Below, piece by piece: positions 8,484 to 15,441 of a DNA stretch of 64,000 nt. The stretch comes from G965216695 sp965216695 (GTDB lineage Bacteria; Pseudomonadota; Gammaproteobacteria; Pseudomonadales; Azotimanducaceae), in assembly GCA_965216695.1 (NCBI GenBank), contig OZ244212.1:4774001-4838000 (forward strand). Direction: 5' to 3'. The stretch's first letter is position 1; each line of letters opens with the position of its first letter. Both the position numbers and the translations under genes were made by a program. The notes under the pieces are model-generated. The model did not search any database. It was not told where the DNA came from and worked only from the letters and a program-made list of their open reading frames with translations.

Positions 8484-9944
8484 TCAGGCGTGCGTGTCGG
8501 TTGTCGGTGGTGTGGTACGTGCGTCGATAGCCGCTCTAATGGTTGCGTAGCGGGTACGGTCGATGCGGTAACGCAGGTATAACATCACGCCGCAGATCGA
8601 CACGATCGATGTAACAGGGCCCTCCATCAGGCCCAGCAGCCACAGCGTGTCCGCGTTCACGGTACCCGCGGCGGCGGACTTTGGGAAGGCGATCCAGTCG
8701 AGGACAACACCCCCCAAGAACGCACCGAGCGCGGCCGTGGCCTTGGCCGCGAACGCCCGCGTTGCGTAAATCACCCCTTCGTGCCGGCGTCGGCGCTCGA
8801 GCTCCACCTCGTCCGCGATGTCCGCGAACATCGAGTTGAAGGTGGCGAAAATGACCGGCAGGCACATGCCTTGTATCAGCAACTTGGCGAACAGCAGCCA
8901 GAAGATCCAGGGCGAATCGTTGTCCGGAAACCAGGGCACATCGGAGAGTCTGAGTATGGTCGCGATGTTGGCGTTCACGACGACGACCACGGCCGGCAGC
9001 ACGAGCGCCATGCGCTTGTCGAGCCACGCCGTCAACAGCGGTGCGAGTGGCAGACCGATCCACAACCCGATCAGCGTGGCAACCGACAAGAAGGCCAGGC
9101 GCTCGGTTGGCAGACCCCAGAAGTGCACGCCCATGAATGGGCTCAGTACGGCTTCAATCGCAATTGCCAGCGTACCCAGGACCATGCCGAAAAACAGGGT
9201 CCGGAAAGAACGATTCTGAAATACGTCCGAGTAGTCGTCGCGTATGCTCCTCAGCGTGAACGGTCGTGCAGACGGTTTGGCGAGGTGCGGTATTTCGCTT
9301 GCAGTACCGATGCAGCACGTAACGATGACGATGACCATCACCAGCGCGAAAAAGAGCGAAAAACCCGCGTATGCATCCGGGTTCAGGGTCCCAGGGTTGA
9401 AGAGGTCGGTGGTGGGGAAGAAGTAGCGGTAGCCGATGAATCCGACGGCCGCCATACCGCTGATCGAAAACACGGTACTGAAGGCAAAAACCGTCGATCG
9501 CTGAGCGTAGTCCGTTGCCATCTCGGCGCCGAGGGCAAGGTGGGGCACGTGGTAAAACGTGAGCGCAGCACGCACGCCGATCGCAAATCCGGTGAGCCAC
9601 AGAAAGTTGCCGATGTCCGACATATTGTCGGGGGGATTAAACAGTCCGACGAAAAAGAGCGCTAACGGCAGCGCACTCATCAGCAGAAACGGATGCCGCC
9701 GGCCGAAGCGGCTCTGAAAACGATCACTCACAACGCCGGCGATCGGGTCGGTTACCGCATCGAACACGAGCGCTACGCCGAGGGCCAGTCCGGCCAGCGT
9801 GCCGGGAATCCCGATCACCTGCTGGTAGTAGAACAGCACGAACACGTTGAATGCCTGATTCTTCACGCCCTCGGCCACCTGGCCAATGCCGAAGGCAAGC
9901 ATCGTGGGAAGTGACAGTTTGCGTGGTGCGGGCTGCATCGACAC
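8484..9944 (-). CDS. GPH-type MFS transporter (cation symporter family)
   Basis: The 486-residue protein has about twelve hydrophobic segments. The N-terminus reads LAFGIGQVAEGVKNQAFNVF, and the first cytoplasmic loop has DAVTDPIAGVVSDRFQSRFG, the signature of the glycoside-pentoside-hexuronide symporter group. Members move sugars and other small organic molecules with H+ or Na+. In this setting it more likely imports a substrate for the downstream Rieske oxygenase than a sugar, which is inference. The start at 9944 has no clear ribosome site. The gene is divergent from the medium-chain reductase at 10080. Confidence 0.85.
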   Translation of the reverse strand: MSMQPAPRKLSLPTMLAFGIGQVAEGVKNQAFNVFVLFYYQQVIGIPGTLAGLALGVALVFDAVTDPIAGVVSDRFQSRFGRRHPFLLMSALPLALFFVGLFNPPDNMSDIGNFLWLTGFAIGVRAALTFYHVPHLALGAEMATDYAQRSTVFAFSTVFSISGMAAVGFIGYRYFFPTTDLFNPGTLNPDAYAGFSLFFALVMVIVIVTCCIGTASEIPHLAKPSARPFTLRSIRDDYSDVFQNRSFRTLFFGMVLGTLAIAIEAVLSPFMGVHFWGLPTERLAFLSVATLIGLWIGLPLAPLLTAWLDKRMALVLPAVVVVVNANIATILRLSDVPWFPDNDSPWIFWLLFAKLLIQGMCLPVIFATFNSMFADIADEVELERRRRHEGVIYATRAFAAKATAALGAFLGGVVLDWIAFPKSAAAGTVNADTLWLLGLMEGPVTSIVSICGVMLYLRYRIDRTRYATIRAAIDARTTPPTTDTHA

Positions 9945-10009
9945 ATTTAGCCCGGCACACTGCTAACTTACAATCAAATTGCCAACCAACCCCGGCTCGT
10001 CGTGCCGGT

Positions 10010-10030
10010 AGCGGATCCCGGATATCCGCT
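10010..10030. promoter_or_regulatory. inverted repeat in divergent promoter region, possible operator
   Basis: AGCGGAT and ATCCGCT form a perfect 7-bp inverted repeat separated by 7 bases. It lies 50 bp before the start of the medium-chain reductase and 66 bp from the divergent transporter gene. The size and symmetry would suit a dimeric repressor, but no regulator gene is adjacent and nothing else supports a role. Confidence 0.3.
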
Positions 10031-10079
10031 AATATGGTGGTTGTGCGCGCTTTGACGCACGATCTACGAAGGGGGAAAC

Positions 10080-11201
10080 ATGACCGACACGATGCTCGCG
10101 ATGCGATCGACTGCAACCGACGATGGACAGCTGACGTTGAACCTGGTGGAGGTGCCGGTTCCGCAACCGGGCGACGATGAGGTTCTAATCCGTGTAGAAG
10201 CGGCGCCGATCAACCCGTCGGATCTCGGCATGATGTTCGGTGTGGCCGATGTCTCCACCGCGCAGGCCACGTTGGATGGTCGCGGGGTTGAGATGCGTAT
10301 TCCGGACGGACTGATGCGCGCAATGTCTGCCCGCCTGGGTCAATCCCTCCCGGTCGGCAACGAAGGGGCGGGCGTTGTCGTTGCTACCGGTTCGAACGCC
10401 GACGCGAAGGCCTTGGACGGCCGGACCGTCGCGACACTTTCGGGCGCGATGTACGCGCCGTACGTGGTGGCTAAGGCGGCGCAATGCCTGCCGTTGCCCG
10501 AAGGTGTGTCACCGGAGGAGGGGGCGAGTTGTTTCGTGAATCCGCTTACGGCACTCGGTATGGTCGAGACGATGCGCCTCGAGCAGCATTCGGCGCTGAT
10601 TCATACCGCGGCCGCGTCGAATCTTGGTCAGATGCTGAACCGGATCTGCCTCGCGGATGACGTGCCGTTGATCAACATCGTGCGGCGGGAAGGCCAGGCG
10701 GCGCTGCTGCGGGATCAGGGGGCCCGGCATGTCGTCAATTCCAGCGACGACGGTTTCTTTACCGACCTGGTTGACGCCATCGATGTCACCGGCGCAACGC
10801 TCGCGTTCGACGCGATCGGCGGCGGCAAACTGGTGAGTCAGATTCTCACCGCGATGGAAGCGTCTGCCGCCAAGCGGGCGAGCGAATTCAACCGCTACGG
10901 TTCGTCTGTGCATAAGCAGGTATACATCTATGGCGGCCTCGACCGGGGACCCACAGTGTTGAATCGAAGCTTCGGCATGACGTGGGGTGTGGGCGGCTGG
11001 TTGTTGATGCCATTTCTCACCCGGGTTGGCCGGGACGCTGCCGATGCGCTGCGCGCGCGCGTGGCCCGAGAGATCACGACGACATTTGCAAGCCACTACG
11101 ACGGCGAAATTTCACTGCAGCAGGCGGTCGGTCTGGACGCGATCGCGGTGTACAGCAAACAGGCCACCGGACACAAGTATCTGGTGAAACCTCAAACCTA
11201 A
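10080..11201 (+). CDS. medium-chain dehydrogenase/reductase, quinone oxidoreductase-like
   Basis: The 373-residue protein follows the zinc-free quinone reductase pattern. It has an N-terminal catalytic domain with VLIRVEAAPINPSDLGMMFG and GNEGAGVVVATG. A nucleotide-binding domain follows, with HTAAASNLGQMLNRIC in place of the common GxGxxG loop. Such enzymes reduce quinones or enoyl groups with NADPH. GGGGGA precedes the ATG. The TAA stop lies at the edge of a 196-bp palindromic element, so the 3' boundary of the gene and the element coincide. The next gene is a glutathione transferase. Confidence 0.82.
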   Translation: MTDTMLAMRSTATDDGQLTLNLVEVPVPQPGDDEVLIRVEAAPINPSDLGMMFGVADVSTAQATLDGRGVEMRIPDGLMRAMSARLGQSLPVGNEGAGVVVATGSNADAKALDGRTVATLSGAMYAPYVVAKAAQCLPLPEGVSPEEGASCFVNPLTALGMVETMRLEQHSALIHTAAASNLGQMLNRICLADDVPLINIVRREGQAALLRDQGARHVVNSSDDGFFTDLVDAIDVTGATLAFDAIGGGKLVSQILTAMEASAAKRASEFNRYGSSVHKQVYIYGGLDRGPTVLNRSFGMTWGVGGWLLMPFLTRVGRDAADALRARVAREITTTFASHYDGEISLQQAVGLDAIAVYSKQATGHKYLVKPQT

Positions 11202-11394
11202 CCTTGATGAGACAAAAATCTACCCGCCCAGAGTGCCTTTGGCTCGCTTTATCCAGCGCATTTCGCGACCGTGCTCGCCTTTCGTTCGGGTCACATACTG
11301 CTGAGTATGCTCCCCTCGCGAAACGCTGTGCGCGCTCCCGAAACACACTGTCTAAAGCGCCTGGGTCGCGCACATTTTTGTCTCATCAAGGCTA
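11199..11394. repeat. 196-bp imperfect palindromic element with 18-bp perfect terminal arms
   Basis: The ends 11202-11219 (CCTTGATGAGACAAAAAT) and 11374-11391 are perfect inverted copies. With one mismatch the match extends to 11199 and 11394. The interior also folds back imperfectly, as with CGCTTTA..CAG..TTTCG on one side against its complement on the other. The centre is a 6-bp stem CATACT-GCTG-AGTATG at 11294-11309. It fills almost the whole gap between the reductase and the glutathione transferase and encodes nothing convincing. The layout is that of a non-autonomous palindromic mobile repeat. I cannot name its family. Confidence 0.75.
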
Positions 11395-11413
11395 ATCCCC
11401 AGGAGGACGACCC

Positions 11414-12022
11414 ATGAAACTCTATGAATCCCCGTCACCGAACGCCCGTCGCGTCCATATCGTGATGGCCGAAAAGGGCATTGATTGCGAACGCGTGAAT
11501 GTCGACATCCGTGGTGGCGAAAACCTGAGCGATGACTACCGTCGCAAGAACCCAGCGGGCCGGGTTCCGGTGCTGGAACTCGATGACGGCACCTTTCTCA
11601 GCGAATCCGTCGCCATCTCGCGGTATCTGGAATCGCTGCAACCGGAACCCAATCTTTTCGGAACCGACGGCAGATCCGCGGCGCTCATCGACATGTGGAA
11701 CCGCCGGGCGGAACTGAATTTCATGATGAACGTCGCGATGGCGTTTCGAAACATTACAGGCTACTTCAAAGACCGCGAGACCTGTGTAAAGGAGTGGGGT
11801 GAAGTGTCGGCGCAAACCGCTGTTGCGGCAGTGGAGATGTTCGACACGCGCCTGGGTGAATCTCCGTACCTTGCGGGCGACGCGTTTAGCGTAGCCGACA
11901 TCACCTTTGCGGTGGCGTGGGATTTCGCGGGCCAGGTGAAGGTCGTGCCATTGCCGGACGCGCCCAACGTTACGCGCTGGCGGGCAACGCTCCAGGAGCG
12001 ACCGAGTTTCTCGGCGGGTTAG
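11414..12022 (+). CDS. glutathione S-transferase family protein
   Basis: The 202-residue protein has an N-terminal thioredoxin-like domain, MKLYESPSPNARRVHIVMAE, where a Ser in SPNARRV can serve as the catalytic residue. The cis-Pro region reads NPAGRVPVLELDDG, and ESVAISRYLE binds the glutathione gamma-glutamyl group. An all-helical C-terminal domain holds the SVADITFAVAWDF cap motif. It conjugates or isomerises electrophiles with glutathione. AGGAGG lies before the ATG. The gene is flanked on both sides by palindromic repeats. A role in detoxifying ring-fission or epoxide products is plausible. Confidence 0.88.
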   Translation: MKLYESPSPNARRVHIVMAEKGIDCERVNVDIRGGENLSDDYRRKNPAGRVPVLELDDGTFLSESVAISRYLESLQPEPNLFGTDGRSAALIDMWNRRAELNFMMNVAMAFRNITGYFKDRETCVKEWGEVSAQTAVAAVEMFDTRLGESPYLAGDAFSVADITFAVAWDFAGQVKVVPLPDAPNVTRWRATLQERPSFSAG

Positions 12023-12030
12023 CGAAACAG

Positions 12031-12110
12031 TGGGGTCAGAGCAAAGGGACAGATCAAAAAGACAGCGTCATGACGCTGTCTTTTTGATCTGTCCCTTTGC
12101 TCTGACCCCA
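12031..12110. repeat. perfect 80-bp palindrome with TGGGGTCAGAG ends
   Basis: Bases 12031-12070 are exactly the reverse complement of 12071-12110, with no spacer, centred on GTCATGAC. The ends read TGGGGTCAGAGCAAAGGG. I recall such ends near REP-associated tyrosine transposase genes in gammaproteobacteria, but I have not checked this. It lies between two convergent genes, 9 bases after the stop of the glutathione transferase. Inside it the MOSC gene reads its last codons and its TGA stop (12068-12070). It could also act as a two-way transcription terminator, with A5/T5 tracts inside the arms. Confidence 0.9.
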
Positions 12111-12931
12111 AACCGGTCGCCGACGGCTAGCGAGCCCTCGCCGGACACGCGCATGTAGAGCCCGAATCGAATGCCGCTGGAATAGCGCGGTTCGCGGGCG
12201 CGGAATCGCTTGAGTGTTTGCAGGGGTTCGGCGCTGCGTTCCCCCGTGAGCTGGTCGGTTGCTGTGATCGCGCAGCGTTCGCAGGCGGCGACGGCCTGTA
12301 GTCTAAAGCCGCCTGCGGCCGCATCGAGTTCGCGCCAGTCGTCTTCGGCAAACGGTGGGTCCGAGCGGACGACGATGTTCGCCCGGAAACGGTCGATGGA
12401 GACGGGCTCTGCCAGGCGGGCGTTCAGTGCGTCCAGGCTTGTTTCATTAACGATCAATAGCGGCGCCACGTCGGAAAATGCGCTCTGCTGAGTGCCGTTT
12501 ACCGGACTCAGCAGTTCCAGTCCGATCCGGCGCTCGAACGATTCGCTCAGGCGAACGAGCGCCGCTTCGCATCCGAGCACGCGGCTCAGCCACGCATTGG
12601 CCGTCGCATGTTGCACCTGTGCATCGACGGTGCTCCCGTACAGATCGACGGATACCCTGGCCGCCGTTGTGTCTGCGGCGGTTGATACGAAGCAGGGTTC
12701 GAACCCCGCGGCATGCAGCGCCAGCCCACCGTCGTGCCGCCATAGCGCGGTAACGGTCGCAAGCGCGGGAACGCGCTTCTGATTCACCAGGCGCCCGCCC
12801 ACCGTTACCGCGAATTGACGGTCGCCCTCAATCCCATACTCGGACACGCGCGCCTCCTGGCATTGCGTAGCGCGCATACTCTTCACCGGGTAGCGGTAAA
12901 TCTGTGTAACGACGGCGTGGCGGGAGCCCAT
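12068..12931 (-). CDS. MOSC domain protein (YcbX-like), C-terminus supplied by a palindromic repeat
   Basis: The 287-residue protein starts with the MOSC N-terminal barrel, IYRYPVKSM then EYGIEGDRQFAV. It continues with the C-terminal MOSC domain RFRANIVV and an AACERCAIT segment carrying the conserved Cys. MOSC proteins bind molybdenum cofactor sulfur, and YcbX-type members reduce N-hydroxylated compounds. The start at 12931 keeps the conserved IYRYPVKS; longer upstream reading is antisense to the next gene. The last dozen residues (RAKGQIKKTAS) come from the 80-bp palindrome rather than from the family's usual C-terminus, which ends near VGDRF. Confidence 0.85.
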   Translation of the reverse strand: MGSRHAVVTQIYRYPVKSMRATQCQEARVSEYGIEGDRQFAVTVGGRLVNQKRVPALATVTALWRHDGGLALHAAGFEPCFVSTAADTTAARVSVDLYGSTVDAQVQHATANAWLSRVLGCEAALVRLSESFERRIGLELLSPVNGTQQSAFSDVAPLLIVNETSLDALNARLAEPVSIDRFRANIVVRSDPPFAEDDWRELDAAAGGFRLQAVAACERCAITATDQLTGERSAEPLQTLKRFRAREPRYSSGIRFGLYMRVSGEGSLAVGDRFGVRAKGQIKKTAS

Positions 12932-13031
12932 AGGGTGTCTTCTGCTCCGGGTTTCAGTGGCTCGATCGTGCTCGCATGGTATACCCTGATTGCGAATGGC
13001 GGCCAGCAAGTGACAAGTGAAAGGTCCCGAC

Positions 13032-13065
13032 GTGAACGATGCAAAGAAGTGAACGATGCAAAGAA
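13032..13065 (+). repeat. perfect 17-bp tandem duplication before the cupin gene
   Basis: GTGAACGATGCAAAGAA occurs twice in direct succession (13032-13048 and 13049-13065) and a third partial copy begins CGTGAAC. The second copy provides one of the two candidate GTG starts for the cupin gene. The length is not a multiple of three, so unit gain or loss would move the upstream frame. Confidence 0.85.
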
Positions 13066-13450
13066 CGTGAACAAGGAGCACCGCGGTAAGAAAACAGCAC
13101 GGTCCGCTCGTGCCATCGCAACGGAGGTTATCTTCGAGGATGACGAAGTACGCGTGTGGGACCAGCGCGTGGACGCGGGCGAGACCATTGCGCGGCACCG
13201 CCACGCGCACGACTACGTGTTGATTACGGTTGCGGGTACGGGCCCGATTGAGGTGACGTTCCACGATGGCACGGGCGGCCCGTTGGGCGACCACTTTACG
13301 TATCGTCCGGTAATCGGCCGGCCGGACGCGGTACCGGCGGGACACGTCGAGACGGCGGTAAACCACGGCGACGCGTACCGCGCGATTCTGGTGGAACTCA
13401 AGCGCACGGGCGACGGCGGCGCCTGCGCAGACGACACATGGGAGGATTGA
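13049..13450 (+). CDS. cupin domain protein
   Basis: The roughly 133-residue protein has one cupin barrel. The first motif reads ETIARHRHAHDYVLITV, with three His as likely metal ligands. The second region carries AGHVETAVNHGDAYRAILVEL. Start choice is uncertain. In-frame GTG codons exist at 13049 and 13067, both beside a 17-bp tandem duplication, and no in-frame ATG is available downstream of the divergent MOSC start. It ends 3 bp before the VOC gene, so the two form an operon. Single-domain cupins are often dioxygenases or isomerases, but the reaction is unknown here. Confidence 0.72.
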   Translation: MNDAKNVNKEHRGKKTARSARAIATEVIFEDDEVRVWDQRVDAGETIARHRHAHDYVLITVAGTGPIEVTFHDGTGGPLGDHFTYRPVIGRPDAVPAGHVETAVNHGDAYRAILVELKRTGDGGACADDTWED

Positions 13451-13453
13451 ACG

Positions 13454-13942
13454 ATGATACGGGGCGTGCATCATGTGGCTATGGCCACACCGGACCTGGA
13501 GCGGATTGTCGGTTTCTACCGGGACGTACTGGGCGGCGAGGTGGTCTATGAAGGCGGGTGGGAACGCGGATCTGACGTGATCGATACCATCGTGGGGCTT
13601 CGCGATTCCTCCTGTCGGCAGGCGATGGTGCGCCTCGGCAATGCCTACATCGAGTTTTTTCAGTACCTGACGCCGGAACCGCAGCCTCGCGACGAGGATC
13701 GGCGCGTGTGTGATCACGGGTATACCCACCTGTGTCTGGATGTGACAGACATCGATGCCGTCTACGAGAAGCTGACGGCCGCCGGAATCGAGTTCAATTG
13801 CGCTCCGCCACGCTTCGAAGGCGGACCGATTCGCGCCACGTACGGGCGCGACCCGGATGGCAACGTGTTCGAGATCCAGGAGATTCTGGACGAGACCCAC
13901 GAGTTTTTTCTGAAGCCGAAACTGCGCACGGACAGCGCCTGA
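13454..13942 (+). CDS. VOC superfamily metalloprotein (glyoxalase/dioxygenase-like)
   Basis: The 162-residue protein has two paired beta-alpha-beta-beta-beta modules. GVHHVAMATPDLERIVGFYR supplies an N-terminal metal His, HTYLC-like YTHLCLDV a second His, and FEIQEI the final Glu. It is the length of a single-unit lactoylglutathione-lyase or methylmalonyl-CoA-epimerase-type protein. The reaction cannot be assigned. It resembles the VOC protein at 42292-42753 in the N-terminal segment and in its TPEPQPRDEDRR-like middle loop, so the two are probably paralogues. Confidence 0.85.
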   Translation: MIRGVHHVAMATPDLERIVGFYRDVLGGEVVYEGGWERGSDVIDTIVGLRDSSCRQAMVRLGNAYIEFFQYLTPEPQPRDEDRRVCDHGYTHLCLDVTDIDAVYEKLTAAGIEFNCAPPRFEGGPIRATYGRDPDGNVFEIQEILDETHEFFLKPKLRTDSA

Positions 13943-14124
13943 AGGGCGCCAAACCGGCGCACCGCAGCCCTGGTTGCGCGTTCGGTAAAGCAGCCTGCTC
14001 GCGCGCTTACATTGCGCGTACATCCGGTACAGGTCCTCACAGCCCCATACACCTGCCCCATAGGTTTCGCGCGGCGATGATGGTCAGATAGAGACTCTGA
14101 CGAACGGTACTAATGCACTGACCA

Positions 14125-14451
14125 ATGGCTGCAATACGATCACTTCTACTGAGTTGCGCGCTTTTCCTGAGCGCGATCAGTGCGCTGATGGTCGCGCCCT
14201 CCGCCGAGGCATCGTGTGCGTGCGTCTGCATGGAAGGCAAGCAGGTCACTGCGTGCACCACGATCGACGAAGCGCAGTCCGGTATCAATGCATGTGCCGC
14301 GGTAGCGCCGATGTCCTGCCCGGTAGCAGAGGCCATCCAGGCCGATTCCTACGCCGCACCCGATGCTCGCGCCAACGACTGCCGCGATCGAGAGGTGTTC
14401 GACCCGGTGTCCGGTCGACGTATCAAGCTCGCCAAGGTGTGCGACGTCTGA
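14125..14451 (+). CDS. exported Cys-rich small protein of unknown function
   Basis: The 108-residue protein begins with a clear signal peptide (Arg at 5, hydrophobic residues 7-24, cleavage likely near PSAEA/S). The mature part has eight cysteines, starting SCACVCMEGKQVTAC, and so may be stabilised by disulfides in the periplasm. I do not recognise the family. It stands alone, with 182 bp before it and 139 bp after it. A GGCACC-CGCC-GGTGCC hairpin follows the stop at 14461-14476. Confidence 0.7.
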   Translation: MAAIRSLLLSCALFLSAISALMVAPSAEASCACVCMEGKQVTACTTIDEAQSGINACAAVAPMSCPVAEAIQADSYAAPDARANDCRDREVFDPVSGRRIKLAKVCDV

Positions 14452-14460
14452 TCAGCCGTG

Positions 14461-14476
14461 GGCACCCGCCGGTGCC
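14461..14476 (+). terminator. GC hairpin after the exported Cys-rich protein, weak terminator candidate
   Basis: GGCACC and GGTGCC pair around a CGCC loop starting 10 bases after the stop codon. No run of T follows, so an intrinsic terminator is uncertain and mRNA 3'-end stabilisation is an alternative. Confidence 0.35.
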
Positions 14477-14590
14477 TCGAGTTCCACGAAGATCCTTCTA
14501 CCTCGCCTGATGCGATGGCCCTGTGCCGGCCAACTCACTACAATCCCGCGCTCTACGTGAGAAAACGGAAACGGGTGAGGAGGACGGACC

Positions 14591-15427
14591 ATGGCAGGAC
14601 GATTGGAGGGTAAGGTTGCGGCGATCACGGGTTCAGCGAGCGGATTCGGCGCAGCGGCCGCGCGGCTGTTTGTTGCAGAGGGAGCAAAGGTCGCGCTGGG
14701 GGATATTCAGAAGGATGCGGGCGAAGCCATCGCGGCGGAGCTCGGCGATTCCGCAGTGTTCACCATCTGCAATGTCTGCAGCGAAGACGACGTGGCAGGG
14801 CTCGTGGACACGGCCGTCAGTGCGTTCGGGCGGCTGGATGTGATGTACAACAACGCCGGTATCGTTGGTTCGGTCGGACCGATCGACACCACGCCCGCTG
14901 ATGAATGGAAAGCATCAATCGATGTGTTGCTGAACGGCGTTTTCTACGGCATGAAGCACGCGGCGCGGGTGATGAAGCCACAGGGTAGCGGCGCGATCGT
15001 CAGCATGGCCAGCACGGCGGGCATCATGGGTGGTCTGGGGCCGCACGCGTACTGCGCTGCGAAGCACGCGGTGATCGGCATGACCAAGAACGTCGGCGCG
15101 GAACTCTGCCGTTACGGAATCCGCGTCAACGCGATCGCGCCTGCTGGCATGGCAACGGCAATGGTGGCCAATGTGATGTCGGGCGATCCGGACGCGATCG
15201 ACGATACGGTGAAAGCATTGGCCGATGCATCGCCGCTGAAGGGGCGTGCGGGCCTTGCCGACGATGTCGCGCATGCAGCCTTGTGGCTCGCGAGTGATGA
15301 TTCCGGTTACACGAACGGCCATACGCTGACGACAGACGCTGGCATTACCACCGGCTCCAGCGTCAACCCGCCGGCGTTTGCAGACTACGAACCCATGTTC
15401 CGGGAAGCCGGACGCAAGGGCCTTTAG
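14591..15427 (+). CDS. SDR family oxidoreductase
   Basis: This 278-residue classical SDR has the nucleotide-binding motif TGSASGFGAA near residue 14. NNAG follows near residue 90, a catalytic Ser in SMASTAG, and Tyr-x3-Lys in AYCAAKHAV. The order and spacing match NAD-dependent hydroxysteroid or cyclohexanol-type dehydrogenases. GAGGAGG lies before the ATG. It is convergent with the amidohydrolase gene, only 14 bp away. The C-terminal extension after TTDAGITTGSS runs about 20 residues further than in many relatives. The substrate is unknown. Confidence 0.9.
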   Translation: MAGRLEGKVAAITGSASGFGAAAARLFVAEGAKVALGDIQKDAGEAIAAELGDSAVFTICNVCSEDDVAGLVDTAVSAFGRLDVMYNNAGIVGSVGPIDTTPADEWKASIDVLLNGVFYGMKHAARVMKPQGSGAIVSMASTAGIMGGLGPHAYCAAKHAVIGMTKNVGAELCRYGIRVNAIAPAGMATAMVANVMSGDPDAIDDTVKALADASPLKGRAGLADDVAHAALWLASDDSGYTNGHTLTTDAGITTGSSVNPPAFADYEPMFREAGRKGL

Positions 15428-15441
15428 CGCCCGCGCGGCGA

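Noticed and set aside
10982..11395. Open frames on both strands across the 196-bp palindrome
   Set aside because: They are by-products of the GC-rich palindrome and overlap the reductase gene; no start site or family features.
12690..12710. GGGTTCGAACCC, which resembles a tRNA T-loop
   Set aside because: It lies inside the MOSC coding region (AGFEPCF) and no acceptor or anticodon stem can be built around it.
12815..13048. Upstream extension of the cupin frame
   Set aside because: It overlaps the MOSC gene in antisense and has no cupin features.
12068..14023. A 651-residue reading frame on the minus strand
   Set aside because: Its N-terminal part is antisense to the VOC and cupin genes; the MOSC protein starts at 12931 with the conserved IYRYPVKS.
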